The position numbers and the translations under genes were made by a program. This document shows, one piece after another, positions 49,791 to 59,116 of a stretch of DNA of 64,000 nucleotides. Below the pieces are notes generated by a model, which was given only the letters and a program-made list of their open reading frames with translations, ran no database searches and was not told the DNA's origin. The stretch comes from Actinomadura chibensis NBRC 106107 (GTDB lineage: Bacteria; Actinomycetota; Actinomycetes; Streptosporangiales; Streptosporangiaceae). Numbering within the stretch: position 1 is the first letter of the stretch; the number at the start of each line of letters is the position of its first letter. Location of the stretch: NCBI RefSeq assembly GCF_001552135.1, contig NZ_BCQP01000048.1:1-64000 (forward strand), given 5' to 3'.

Positions 49791-50621
49791 TCAGCCCTTG
49801 ACGGCGCCGGACGTCAGCCCGGCCACGATGCGGCGCTGGAACGCCAGGACGATGACGACGACCGGAATGGTCACGACGACCGCCGCCGCGCAGATGGCGG
49901 TGGTCGGCTGCTCGAACTGCGACGCCCCGGTGAAGAACGCGAGCGCCGCCGGGACGGGGCGGGCCGCGTCCGACGAGGTCAGCGAGATCCCGAAGACGAA
50001 GTCGTTCCAGCAGAAGAAGAACGTCAGGATCGCGGCGGTGAACACGCCGGGCGCCGCCAGCGGGACGATCACCTTCCGGAACGCCTGCCAGGTCGTCGCG
50101 CCGTCCACCTGCGCGGCCTGCTCCATTTCCCAGGGAATCTCGCGGAAGAACGCCGACAGCGTCCAGATGGCGAGCGGCAGCGCGAAGGAGATATAGGGGA
50201 TGATCAGCCCGGGCCACGTGTCGTACAGCCCGATGTCGCGCCACAGATTGAACAACGGCCCGACGAGCGACACCACCGGGAACATGGCGATGGCAAGCGC
50301 GAACGACAGGATCAGCTTCTTGCCGGGGAATTCCAGCCGGGCGATCGCGTACGCGACGAGCGTCGCGAACACCACCCCGATGACCGTCGCGATCAGGGAG
50401 ATGCCGATCGAGTTGATCAGCGCGGAGGTGAAGAGGTCGGTCTTGAACACGGTCTTGTAGTTCGTCCAGGTCCAGTCGGCGGGGAAGAAGCCCTTCTTGT
50501 TGCCCACCTCGCCCGGCTGCTTGAACGACAGCATCACGATCCAGAGGATCGGGAAGACCGTCCAGACCAGGATGAGCAGGGACGCCACGCCCCACAGCCA
50601 TTTGGACCGCGCGCTCTCCAT
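49791..50621 (-). CDS. sugar ABC importer permease (MalG-like)
   Basis: A 276-residue inner-membrane permease with six helices and the EAA motif EMEQAAQVDGATTWQAFRKVIVPLAAPG facing the ATPase. The N-terminus (KWLWGVASLLILVWTVFPILWIVMLS) is typical. ATG 50621 shares one base with the upstream permease stop. It pairs with the other permease to form the channel. Confidence 0.93.
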   Translation of the reverse strand: MESARSKWLWGVASLLILVWTVFPILWIVMLSFKQPGEVGNKKGFFPADWTWTNYKTVFKTDLFTSALINSIGISLIATVIGVVFATLVAYAIARLEFPGKKLILSFALAIAMFPVVSLVGPLFNLWRDIGLYDTWPGLIIPYISFALPLAIWTLSAFFREIPWEMEQAAQVDGATTWQAFRKVIVPLAAPGVFTAAILTFFFCWNDFVFGISLTSSDAARPVPAALAFFTGASQFEQPTTAICAAAVVVTIPVVVIVLAFQRRIVAGLTSGAVKG

Positions 50622-51559
50622 CACTTCTCGCCCTTCACCTGAGAAAGGTCCACGCGGAACCCCCGGATGAACACGACCGCGATCAGGACCACCGACAGGA
50701 ACAGCAGCACCCCGACGGCGTCCCCGAGCCCGATGGCGGTGCGGGTGATCGTCTGCCGGTAGGTCAGGAACGACAGCGTCTCGGTCTGGTTCTGCCCGGA
50801 CGTCATCACGAACACGTTGTCGAAGATGCGCCAGGCGTCCAGCGTGCGGAACAGCACCGCGACGAGAATGGCGGCCTTCATGTTCGGGATGACGACCCGG
50901 CGCACCCGCTGCCAGGCGGTCGCGCCGTCCACCGTCGCCGCCTCGCCGAGGTCGCGCGGCACCTGCGCCAGCCCAGCGAGCAGCAGCAGCGACACGAACG
51001 GCGTCGTCTTCCAGATCTCCGACAGGACGATCACGAACAGCGACGACCAGCGTCCGGCGAACCACGCGTAATCGCCGAGCCCGAACCACGAGTTCACGAA
51101 CCCGGACTGGAGGTCGAACGCGTACCGCCACGCGAACGCGGAGATGACGGTGACGATCCCGTACGGCAGCAGGATCGCGGTGCGGACGGTGCGCCGCGCG
51201 ACCAGCGCCCGGTGCATCACCATCGCCAGCGCGAACCCGATCACCAGCTCCACCGCGACGGTGACGAACGTGATCAGGAACGTGGTGAGGACGTCCTGCC
51301 AGAACAGCGAGTCGGTCAGCGCCGTCCGGTAGTTGGCGAGGCCGACGAACTCGCGGTCGTCCGGCGCGGTGATCCGGTACCGGAACAGCGACAGGTACAG
51401 CGCGTTGACCAGCGGATACGCGGTCACGATCAGCATCACGAGCACGGCCGGCGCGGACAGGATCAGCCCCAGCCTGCGTTCGGCGCGGCTCCGGTCGGAC
51501 AGCTCGGCGCGGCTCCCGCGCCGCCGCCCTGCCGCCGGGGCGGTCTCGACTGCGGTCAT
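50621..51559 (-). CDS. sugar ABC importer permease (MalF-like)
   Basis: A 312-residue permease with about six helices after a basic N-terminal tail (residues 1-28). The EAA motif is DLGEAATVDGATAWQRVRRVVIPNMKA. It is the partner of the permease at 49791 and is 11 bp downstream of the solute-binding protein gene. ATG 51559 gives a typical start; a longer form to 51664 lies in solute-binding coding sequence. Confidence 0.92.
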   Translation of the reverse strand: MTAVETAPAAGRRRGSRAELSDRSRAERRLGLILSAPAVLVMLIVTAYPLVNALYLSLFRYRITAPDDREFVGLANYRTALTDSLFWQDVLTTFLITFVTVAVELVIGFALAMVMHRALVARRTVRTAILLPYGIVTVISAFAWRYAFDLQSGFVNSWFGLGDYAWFAGRWSSLFVIVLSEIWKTTPFVSLLLLAGLAQVPRDLGEAATVDGATAWQRVRRVVIPNMKAAILVAVLFRTLDAWRIFDNVFVMTSGQNQTETLSFLTYRQTITRTAIGLGDAVGVLLFLSVVLIAVVFIRGFRVDLSQVKGEK

Positions 51560-51570
51560 CGGACGTCCCT

Positions 51571-52905
51571 TCAGAGCAGCGCCTGGTCGTGCAGGACCTG
51601 GCGGATGAACGTCGCCGACCGGCCCGGCGTCGTCGCCGGGTCCACCGACGCGGGCGGGTGCCACCGGCTCTGCACGGCGCCGGACACGTCCCCGTAGTAC
51701 GGCGTGATCGGACGCGGCGCCGCCGCCTCCACGGAGTCCCTGATCAGCCCGGCCATCGGGAACTCCTTCTTGATCTCCGGGTCGTCGTAGACGACCGCGC
51801 GGGCCGCCGGGTTACCCGAGTCGATCATGTACCGCTTCATGTTCGGGGTGGACGTGAGGCACCTGACCGCGTCCACGGCGAGGGTGTTCCGGTGTTTCCC
51901 GTACGCGCCGATGCCGAGCTCGATCCCGCCGAACGGCGGCTTGCTCGGCCGCCCCGCGCTCACCCGCGGATACCGCGCCCACCCGAGGTCGGACGGAATG
52001 GTCTTCGGGATCACCCCGGACTCGGCGTCGCCCTTCTCGGCCCGCCAGACATAGCCCCAGTTGACCATGAAGCCGCCGCGCGAGCCGTTCAGCAGGAACC
52101 GGACCCGCTCCTCGTCGTCGGTGGACAGGCTCGGGCTCGCCGCCTTCGACCGCGCCAGCTTCGACACGATCGTCGCGGCCTGTTTCCCGGCCGGGGAGCC
52201 GATCTCGATCGCGGCGTCGTCGCCCTTCTGCGCGGCGCCGATGATCTGCCCGCCCGCGGACTCGACGAGGGCGTTGATCCACACCATGTAGCCCTCGTAC
52301 TTGTTGCCCTGGACGCCGACCGTGGTGCCCGTCCGGACGGCCGCGTCGATCATCTGGTCCCAGGTGAACCCGGGCGCGGCCGGATCGACACCGGCCTTCT
52401 TCGCGACGGACTTCCGGTACCAGAGGAGCTGCGTGCCCGCCCAGAACGGCGCCGCGTACAGGCGTCCGTCCCAGGTGGAGTTCTCCACGGCGGCCGGGAA
52501 GACGCCCTCGGTGAACTGTTTCGCCTCGTTCGCGGGGAACGGGCGAAGGAACCCGGCGTTCGCGGCCTCGGCGACGAACACCGGGTCGAGGCTCATGATG
52601 TCGATCCCGGAGTCCTTGGCGGCCAAGCGCCGGATGAGCTGCTCCCGCTGCTGCGTCGCGTCCTGCGGCAGCACCGAGGTCGAGATCCGGTACCTGCCGC
52701 CGGACGCCTTCGAGCAGGCGGCGGCGAGCGTGGCCTGACCGCCGTCGTCCGGGTTGATGTACCAGCTCAGCGTGGGAACCCCGCCCCCGCCACCGCACGC
52801 GGCGAGGCCACTCGCGAGCAGGACGAGCGCGGCGGCGGCAGCGGGTCCGCGTCCGGCTCGCCTGGTTCGCCTGTTCCGCCGGGCCGGATCGGCTCGCTCC
52901 ACCAT
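51571..52905 (-). CDS. sugar ABC importer solute-binding lipoprotein
   Basis: A 444-residue lipoprotein with lipobox LAAC in LLASGLAACGGGG and the extracellular solute-binding protein family 1 fold (PTLSWYINPDDGG, FWAGTQLLWYRKSV, AENST-type cleft segments, FMVNWGYVWRAEKG). It captures a sugar outside the membrane and delivers it to the permease pair. ATG 52905 follows GGGAGG. The N-terminal 18 residues are unusually Arg-rich before the hydrophobic core. It is the first gene of the operon; the sugar cannot be identified. Confidence 0.93.
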   Translation of the reverse strand: MVERADPARRNRRTRRAGRGPAAAAALVLLASGLAACGGGGGVPTLSWYINPDDGGQATLAAACSKASGGRYRISTSVLPQDATQQREQLIRRLAAKDSGIDIMSLDPVFVAEAANAGFLRPFPANEAKQFTEGVFPAAVENSTWDGRLYAAPFWAGTQLLWYRKSVAKKAGVDPAAPGFTWDQMIDAAVRTGTTVGVQGNKYEGYMVWINALVESAGGQIIGAAQKGDDAAIEIGSPAGKQAATIVSKLARSKAASPSLSTDDEERVRFLLNGSRGGFMVNWGYVWRAEKGDAESGVIPKTIPSDLGWARYPRVSAGRPSKPPFGGIELGIGAYGKHRNTLAVDAVRCLTSTPNMKRYMIDSGNPAARAVVYDDPEIKKEFPMAGLIRDSVEAAAPRPITPYYGDVSGAVQSRWHPPASVDPATTPGRSATFIRQVLHDQALL

Positions 52906-53257
52906 CGGACCTCCCGAAAGCGCCACCTCGGGTGCGACGCTCCGGTGGGCCGCATCCGTGGCGGTTCCGATCTCCATCAGATCACCGGCCAGAGTAACTG
53001 TCGAGCTGCGAAGAGTGATCGGCAACCGTGAACGAACCCATCGGTGACATCACTCCCACCAGAACCACCCGCCTCGTCCGTCCCCGGAGAAAGCACCACC
53101 CGGGGACCAGGGAGTATCCCGAATCGATCCGCGTAAACCGCGGCGCTCCGGGCGGGAGCGCCTCCCGCCGCGCGGAGTTCGAATCACCGCGCGCGCCGCC
53201 GCGCATTCACCCGGCCGACGATTCGGCGCGCCTTGTCGATCTCGGCGACGGCACGTC
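52906..53257. other. intergenic region before the sugar ABC operon, 352 bp
   Basis: No gene is seen. It lies between the start of the solute-binding protein and the end of the cyclase-fold gene and should hold the importer promoter, but no clear LacI-type palindrome is visible. A GTTCGAATC stretch near 53178 resembles a T-loop but has no tRNA around it. Confidence 0.4.
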
Positions 53258-53905
53258 TCACGGTCGGTCGGGTTCATGGATATAGCCCTGATATGGCGAT
53301 CCTTTGATCACGGTTCGGACGTACCGGAAATGGTGCGGGGGTAACGCGCAGAGGCCGCTGGAGATCACGTCGCGGTAGATCTGGACGGAGACGATGAACG
53401 CGACGTCCCGCTCCGGATGGAGGGTCAGATATCGGCGCAGCGGACGGGAGTCGAGCAGCCGGCTGACGAGCACCGGCGCCTCCCCGGCCGGGCCGAAGGA
53501 CGCCGGGGGGCCGGTGACCAGCGCTCCGTGGTGCAGCGCGAGCCGGACCCTCAGCCGGTCGTCGGCCCCGCCCTCGCGGTTCGCCCGCGCGAGGGCGCGT
53601 TCGAGCGCCGGGGCGTACTCGCCGGTGACGGCGACGAGGGCGTCGCCCGGCAGCACGTCCAGCTCGCCGTCCCCTCTGAGCTGCTGAGACCACTCCTGCG
53701 GGACGAGGCCCGACTCCTCGGCGGCGGCGCTCATCGCGGCCCGCAGGCACGTCTGGGCCCGGAGCTGCATGGCGGGCGTCCGGGCGCTGTAGTCCTGGAT
53801 GTCGACGGCGAGGAGCGGCCGGAAGAGCAGGACGGCGTCCGGCCACGCGCCACCGGTCGACCGGCCGCCGTCGCGGGCCGCGGCGGGTGCCTGAAGAATT
53901 GTCAT
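53258..53905 (-). CDS. nucleotidyl-cyclase-fold protein (second copy)
   Basis: A 215-residue protein with the same minimal class III cyclase layout as the one at 11150: LLAVDIQDYS (D35), the RGDGELDVLPGDALVAV hairpin with GDG at 78-80, LRVRLALHHGALV and GEAPVLVSRLLDSRPLR (R149). Two candidate metal aspartates are kept. No extra sensor domain is seen. The start is ATG 53905; an in-frame ATG at 53968 gives 21 more residues with weaker support. It is not adjacent to another gene on its strand. Confidence 0.6.
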   Translation of the reverse strand: MTILQAPAAARDGGRSTGGAWPDAVLLFRPLLAVDIQDYSARTPAMQLRAQTCLRAAMSAAAEESGLVPQEWSQQLRGDGELDVLPGDALVAVTGEYAPALERALARANREGGADDRLRVRLALHHGALVTGPPASFGPAGEAPVLVSRLLDSRPLRRYLTLHPERDVAFIVSVQIYRDVISSGLCALPPHHFRYVRTVIKGSPYQGYIHEPDRP

Positions 53906-54286
53906 GGCGCCTCGTCCCGGAAATGGTGCCTGTGGGAAGTGCCCGGCGAAGTCGAGCGTCTTCATCATGGCATCTCGGAGCGCTTGTTCATATCATTGCC
54001 GGGCGGGCAGGAGAGCGGACTGCCACCTGGCATCCTGACATCCGGCGGACCGCCACGGCGCACCATATAAGCTACCGCTTCCCGCGCCGGATAAACCCAC
54101 TGGTAATGGGTTCGGCCATTCACGCCATAGGACGTTCTGCCACCTGTCACAATGCCAGACCAGAGCACATCTGGCCCTTTGGTGACAGTTACGTCCCCGG
54201 GCGCGGAAGAAGGCGCGGAGGGTTCGCGGACCCCGACCGACCCGCGACTCCTCCGCGCCTTCGCCTGTGTGGGCGGCCAGGCGCGG
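53906..54286. other. intergenic region, 381 bp
   Basis: No gene is seen with confidence. It lies upstream of the cyclase-fold gene and downstream of the secreted-repeat lipoprotein. It is less GC-rich than its surroundings in part (AACCCACTGGTAATGGG, near 54095-54110), which may mark the promoter of the cyclase-fold gene. Confidence 0.35.
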
Positions 54287-55279
54287 TCAGTAGCCTCCGC
54301 CGTAGCCGCCCCCGTTTCCGCCGCCCCCGTTCCCGCCGCCCCCGCCGGTGGCCATGGCGCGTTTGCCGGACGGCGTGGTGGCCCACCAGACGCCGCCGAC
54401 GCCCTGGCCCTTCACGTCGCCGGGCCTGCCGTCCTTCGCGTAGTAGTACATGGGCCAGCCGTTGACGGTGAGCTGGCACTTGCCGTCGTCCTTGCGCTCG
54501 ATGAAGTTCACGAGCCCGCGCGGGACGCCTTCCAGCTTGAGCTTCTTCCAGCCGGTGAAGACGGCCGGGGGCCACGCCTTCTTGCAGGCGCCGAAGCAGT
54601 TCGTGGTCGGCGGCTTGCCGGTGTCCTTGTCGAAGCGGTAGAGCGTGCGGCCCTGGCCGTCGGTGAGGATCAGGCCGAGCTTCGGGTCCTTGCGGGCCTT
54701 GACGATCGTCCAGCCCTTCCAGCGGTTGTCGGTGGCCGGTTTCACCGCGGCGGCCTTCTTGCCGGTGGGAGCGGCGGCGAACCAGGTGCCGCCGACGCCC
54801 TGGCCCTTCACGTCGCCGGGGGCGCCGTCCTTGGCGTAGCGGTAGAGCGGCCAGCCGCCGAGCGTGACCTGCCACTGGCCGTCCGGCCGCTTCACCTTGC
54901 CGACGAGGGACTGCTCGACGCCCTTCACCTGCGTGTCGCCACCGCCCGCCGTCACCGGCGGCCACGCCTTCGCGCACGCGTCCGCGCAGGTGGACGCGGG
55001 CGGACGGGCCGTGTCGTTGTCGAACCGGTAGAGCGTCATGCCGTTCCCGTCGGTGACGACCTTGCCGAGCCTCGTGATGCTCGCCACCTCAAGCGTGGTC
55101 GGCTCGGGCTCGGGGGCGGGCGACTCGGACGGATCGGCCGACGGGTCCGCCTGCGGCTGGGTCCGCGTGGCCGCGGCGTTCTGCCGTTTCCCGGCGTTCT
55201 CCTGCCCGCACGCGGTGAGCACCAGCCCCGACGCGGTCAGGGCGGCCGCGGCGGGTATCGCCCAGCGCGGGAATCTCAT
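54287..55279 (-). CDS. lipoprotein with secreted-repeat domains (COG4315/Lipoprotein_15 type)
   Basis: A 330-residue lipoprotein with lipobox LTAC in GLVLTACGQ. A Pro/Ser/Glu linker leads to two domains of the secreted repeat of unknown function. The first (residues ~70-170) contains GKVVTDGNGMTLYRFDNDT and GGWPLYRYAKDGAPGDVKGQGVGG. The second (~200-310) has LILTDGQGRTLYRFDKDTG and NGWPMYYYAKDGRPGDVKGQGVGG. Each has Cys-containing CADACAKAWPP or CFGACKKAWPP. A Gly-rich tail ends the protein. It acts outside the cell, and the role is not established. The ATG at 55279 follows GGAGG. Confidence 0.85.
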   Translation of the reverse strand: MRFPRWAIPAAAALTASGLVLTACGQENAGKRQNAAATRTQPQADPSADPSESPAPEPEPTTLEVASITRLGKVVTDGNGMTLYRFDNDTARPPASTCADACAKAWPPVTAGGGDTQVKGVEQSLVGKVKRPDGQWQVTLGGWPLYRYAKDGAPGDVKGQGVGGTWFAAAPTGKKAAAVKPATDNRWKGWTIVKARKDPKLGLILTDGQGRTLYRFDKDTGKPPTTNCFGACKKAWPPAVFTGWKKLKLEGVPRGLVNFIERKDDGKCQLTVNGWPMYYYAKDGRPGDVKGQGVGGVWWATTPSGKRAMATGGGGGNGGGGNGGGYGGGY

Positions 55280-55504
55280 CGTGGGTGTCCTCCATGTCGT
55301 CTGTGTCCCCGGCTCCGGTTCCAGGTCCCGCACACCGATCGAGGCGAGCCGCCGCACCGCTCTCCTGGATCGACGAGCAGTACGGTGATCCCCTCGGAAC
55401 GGGTTCAACCGCCCGGAAACACTCGGAACCGCCCGGCCTCGGCCGGGGTCAGAGGCATGATCCGTTCCGTCGGCGCCGGTGGGACGGCCTCGGAAAGGCG
55501 GGCA

Positions 55505-56479
55505 GTGGTGGGCATCGGCGACGAGACGTCCGCGAAGAACCCGGTGACGCTACGCAAGGAGCCGCCGGAACCGGCGGCCGGGCCCGCGTGGATCGTGGTG
55601 CCCGCGCGGATGGTCGCGCTGGTCGTGGTGCTGCCGCTGCGAGTCGGCTACGACCTGGTCAGGCTGGTCGCGCGGGGCGTCCGCACCGGGCTGCTCGCCC
55701 CGGCCGGGCGGCTGCTCGGCGCCGTCCTGCGCGGGATCGGCGCGGTCCTGTCGCTGCTCGTGCTACGGCCGGTGCGGTGGCTGGCCGTCGTCGTGGTCCT
55801 CGGTTTCCTGCGCTGGTTCGGACGCGGCACGGGACGCCTCTCCCGCTGGCTCCATCGTGTCCTGCTCGTCCCGATCGGAACGTTCCTGGCGTTCGTCGGA
55901 CGGCAACTCGGCCGCCTCGCGGGTCTCCTGGTTCTCCGGCCGCTGCGGTGGCTGCTGACCGTTACCGGCCGCGCGCTCGGACTCCTCTTCGCGGGCATCG
56001 CGCTGGTGTTCGGTGTGCTCGTCGTCCTACCCGCGTCGATCCTGTGGCGGTACGCCCTGTGGCCGACGCTGCGCGCGCTCGGAGCGCTCGCCCGCGCGTT
56101 CGCGGCGGGGATCGTCTGGTCGTGGCGGCTGCTCGGCCGGTTCTTCGGCTGGCTGGCGCGCGTCCTGATCGTCGTCCCGGCCAGGACGGTCTGGCGCTAC
56201 CTTTTGTCCCCGGCCGTCGCGGGCGTCAGAGGGACGTGGCGGCTCGCGGCGCGCCTCCTGCGCTGGCTCTGGCGGACGCTCGTCGTCGTCCCCGTACGGG
56301 TGCTGGTCGTCGGACCGGCGCGCTGGGTCGGGACGGCCGTGCTCCGCCCCCTCGGCCACGGCGTCCGCACGGCGTGGCGGGTGACCGTGGGCGACCCCGT
56401 CCGGGCCGCGCGCCGCACCATGCGGGACGCGGTCCGCGACGTCCGCCTCCAGCTCCGCCGCACGTTCCGGGGACGCTGA
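55505..56479 (+). CDS. Arg/Trp-rich repetitive membrane protein
   Basis: A 324-residue basic, strongly hydrophobic protein that I do not recognise. It is built from reiterated segments of about 20-25 residues of the form LLVLRPVRWLAVVVV, LLVLRPLRWLLTVTG, VVLPASILWRYALWP and VVPARTVWRYLLSPAV, so Arg and Trp sit between short hydrophobic helices. The start used, GTG 55505, has GGAAAGG 6 nt before it; an in-frame ATG at 55457 has weak support. It is divergent from the lipoprotein and upstream of pyrD. A membrane-anchored or membrane-perturbing role is possible. Confidence 0.55.
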   Translation: MVGIGDETSAKNPVTLRKEPPEPAAGPAWIVVPARMVALVVVLPLRVGYDLVRLVARGVRTGLLAPAGRLLGAVLRGIGAVLSLLVLRPVRWLAVVVVLGFLRWFGRGTGRLSRWLHRVLLVPIGTFLAFVGRQLGRLAGLLVLRPLRWLLTVTGRALGLLFAGIALVFGVLVVLPASILWRYALWPTLRALGALARAFAAGIVWSWRLLGRFFGWLARVLIVVPARTVWRYLLSPAVAGVRGTWRLAARLLRWLWRTLVVVPVRVLVVGPARWVGTAVLRPLGHGVRTAWRVTVGDPVRAARRTMRDAVRDVRLQLRRTFRGR

Positions 56480-56531
56480 CCGCCCGCCCGCGACGGCGTC
56501 CGGCGCGGGCGGCTGAGATAATCGCGGGGCG

Positions 56532-57602
56532 ATGTATCGACTCCTGTTCTCACTGGTCATCACCCGCGTCCCGGCGGAGACCGCCCATCACCTGACGTTG
56601 CGCGCGTTGCGCGTGATCCAGTCCGTGCCGGGGGCGGTGCCGCTGCTGCGGCGGCTGCTCGCGCCCCGCGACCCGGGGCTGGCCGTGCACGCGCTGGGCT
56701 TGGACTTCCCGTCCCCGCTCGGGCTCGCCGCCGGGTTCGACAAGGACGCCGTCGCCTACGAGGCGCTCGGCGCGTTCGGGTTCGGCCACGTCGAGATCGG
56801 GACGGTCACCGGGCGCCCGCAGCCCGGCAACCCGCTCCCCCGGCTGTTCCGGCTCGTCCCGGACAGGGCGGTCGTCAACCGGATGGGCTTCAACAACGCC
56901 GGATCGGAGGCCGCCGCGCGGCGGCTGCGCGACCGGCGCCCCGGAACCATCGTCGGCGCCAACATCGGCAAGACGAAGGTCGTCCCGGAGGCCGAGGCCG
57001 CCGCCGACTACGTCGCGAGCGCCGAGCGCCTCGCCCCCTACGCCGACTACCTGGTCGTCAACGTCAGCTCCCCGAACACCCCCGGACTGCGCGACCTCCA
57101 GGCCGTCGAGCATCTGCGCCCGTTGCTGACGGCGGTGCGGGAGGCGGCCGACCGGGCGTCGGCGCGGCGCGTCCCGCTGCTGGTCAAGATCGCGCCGGAC
57201 CTCGCGGACGACGACGTCGACGCCGTCGCCGACCTCGCCCTCGACCTCGGCCTGGACGGCGTCATCGCCACCAACACCACCATCGGCCGGGACGCCCTGC
57301 TCAGCCCGCCCGCCCTGGTCAAGGAGACCGGCGGGCTGTCCGGCGCGCCGCTGAAAGAGCGGTCGCTGGAGGTCCTGCGCCGCCTGCGCGCCCGCACCGG
57401 CGGACGGCTCACGCTGATCTCGGTCGGCGGCGTCGAGACGGCCGACGACGTGTGGGAGCGGGTCCGGGCGGGCGCGACGCTCGTCCAGGGCTACACCGGC
57501 ATGCTCTACGGCGGGCCGCTGTGGGCGCACCGCGTCAACCGGGGCCTGTCCCGCCGCCTCCGCGCCAGCGCGTTCCGCACCCTGGACGACGCCCGCCGCT
57601 AA
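56532..57602 (+). CDS. pyrD: quinone-dependent dihydroorotate dehydrogenase
   Basis: A 356-residue class 2 dihydroorotate dehydrogenase, which oxidises dihydroorotate to orotate in pyrimidine biosynthesis and passes electrons to quinone. Features are AGFDKDAVAYEALG, PLPRLFRLVPDRAVVNRMGFNN, the class-2 catalytic Ser in VVNVSSPNTPGLRDLQ, KIAPDLADDDVD and VQGYTGMLYGGP. An N-terminal membrane-association helix is present. It lies 53 bp after the repetitive membrane protein; no other pyr gene is near. Confidence 0.95.
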   Translation: MYRLLFSLVITRVPAETAHHLTLRALRVIQSVPGAVPLLRRLLAPRDPGLAVHALGLDFPSPLGLAAGFDKDAVAYEALGAFGFGHVEIGTVTGRPQPGNPLPRLFRLVPDRAVVNRMGFNNAGSEAAARRLRDRRPGTIVGANIGKTKVVPEAEAAADYVASAERLAPYADYLVVNVSSPNTPGLRDLQAVEHLRPLLTAVREAADRASARRVPLLVKIAPDLADDDVDAVADLALDLGLDGVIATNTTIGRDALLSPPALVKETGGLSGAPLKERSLEVLRRLRARTGGRLTLISVGGVETADDVWERVRAGATLVQGYTGMLYGGPLWAHRVNRGLSRRLRASAFRTLDDARR

Positions 57603-57620
57603 ACCGCCCGCCTCCCGGCG

Positions 57621-59075
57621 TCAGGTGAAGAAGCCGTCCGCGATCAGTTCGGGCAGGACGGTGTCGGCGTGCGCCCTGACCTCGCCTTCGTCCATGCCGG
57701 TGAGCTGCGCGATCGCGGCGAGCAGCGGGGCGAGCGGCAGCGTGCCGTCGCAGACGCCCGCGAGCCCGGCCGCGACCGTGCCGACGTCGGCGGCGCGGCG
57801 GAGCCGCCCCGTCTGGCGCAGCACGATCCGCTCCGGGTCCTCGGCGCCGGGCGGGCCGAGCTGCTCCTGGACGAGCCCCGGCACGGCCGCCAACGGCCGT
57901 CCACAGCCTGTGGAAAACCCTGCCGCCGCCTTGAGGCCGTCGAGCACGTCGCCGACGTACCCGCCGACGGGTTGCTCGACCGCGTGCCGCACCTCCTCCA
58001 CCCGGACGACCGGACGGTCGCTCCGCCGGAGCGTGATCCACCCGAACCCGATCCCCGTGACGCCCTGCCGCTCGAAGTGGTCGAGCCACGCGTCGTACCG
58101 GGCGCGGTATTCGGGCGTCCCCGCCTCGCAGGAATCGCGCAGCCACAACTCGGCGTACTCGGCCGGGTCCTGGACGTCCCGCTGGACGATCCACGCGTCG
58201 CACCCGTCCGTCCAGGAGGCGAGCCGCTCGTCCCAGGGGACGCCGTCGACGTGCAGCCAATTGGCCAGGAGCTGGCAGTATCCGCCCTCGGTCAGGTGGG
58301 CCGCGGCGTCCGCGACGAGGCGGCGGCAGAACTCGTCGCCCGGCAGACCCGACTCCCGGTAGGTGAACCGGGGGCCGCCCGGCGGCGCGACGACGAACGG
58401 CGGATTCGACACGATCAGGTCGAACCGGCGGCCCCGGACGGGCTCCAGCAGCGACCCCTCAAGAAACTCCGGACGCTCCCCGTCGCCGGACAGCGCGAGG
58501 CTCATCGCGGCGAGGTCGAGGGCGCGCGGGTTGACGTCCGTGGCGGTGATCCGCGCGCCGGGATTCCGGGCCGCGAGGTGCACCGCCTGGACGCCGCAGC
58601 CCGTCCCGACGTCCAGCAGGTTATCCACAGCCCTGTGGACAACGAGCCGCGCGAGGTTCGCGGAGGCGCCGCCCGCCCCCACCACGTGATCGCCCGCCGG
58701 GACGCGCCCCGACCCCGGCCTGATCTTCAGATCGGACACGACATACCCGGCGTGCCCGGCCCCGTCCGCTGCCTCCACCGACTCCAGGGGCTCCACGCGC
58801 AGCCGCGCCCGCAGCTCCCCGCCCGACTCCTCCACGAGGCCCGCGCCCCGCAGCGCGTCCGCCGGGAGCGCCGCCGCGTCCACCGGGACCTGGAGCCAGA
58901 ACAGGCGCGTCAGCGCCTCCAGCGGCGAGCCGCCGCGCGTCGCCCGCAGGGCCGGGACGATCTCGTCCCGCGCGAGCGCGCCGCCCGCCACGGGCCCGAG
59001 CAGTTCCCGCACCCCCGCCACGGTGTAACCGGCGCCGGTCAGCAGCTCGCGAACACGAAGAAGAAGATCGGGCAC
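57621..59075 (-). CDS. DUF7059-type methyltransferase (NPPF motif)
   Basis: A 484-residue protein. The N-terminal ~100 residues form a helical domain found before methyltransferases in actinobacteria. The middle has SAM motif I (LLDVGTGCGVQAVHLAARNPG), the acidic DVNPRAL and the N6-adenine/N5-Gln-type motif IV SNPPFVVAPP, so it may methylate a base or a Gln side chain. The C-terminal ~200 residues are a distinct domain with EQLGPPGAEDPERIVLRQTG. GTG 59075 was chosen by an AGGA site. Substrate unknown. Confidence 0.8.
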   Translation of the reverse strand: MPDLLLRVRELLTGAGYTVAGVRELLGPVAGGALARDEIVPALRATRGGSPLEALTRLFWLQVPVDAAALPADALRGAGLVEESGGELRARLRVEPLESVEAADGAGHAGYVVSDLKIRPGSGRVPAGDHVVGAGGASANLARLVVHRAVDNLLDVGTGCGVQAVHLAARNPGARITATDVNPRALDLAAMSLALSGDGERPEFLEGSLLEPVRGRRFDLIVSNPPFVVAPPGGPRFTYRESGLPGDEFCRRLVADAAAHLTEGGYCQLLANWLHVDGVPWDERLASWTDGCDAWIVQRDVQDPAEYAELWLRDSCEAGTPEYRARYDAWLDHFERQGVTGIGFGWITLRRSDRPVVRVEEVRHAVEQPVGGYVGDVLDGLKAAAGFSTGCGRPLAAVPGLVQEQLGPPGAEDPERIVLRQTGRLRRAADVGTVAAGLAGVCDGTLPLAPLLAAIAQLTGMDEGEVRAHADTVLPELIADGFFT

Positions 59076-59116
59076 CCGCCCATCCTGCCCGCTCACCGGG
59101 CCCGCCCGCCCGGCGG

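Noticed and set aside
53150..53200. tRNA-like T-loop (GTTCGAATC) in the region before the sugar ABC operon
   Set aside because: The stem around it has an A-A mismatch and no acceptor stem, D-arm or anticodon arm can be folded around it.
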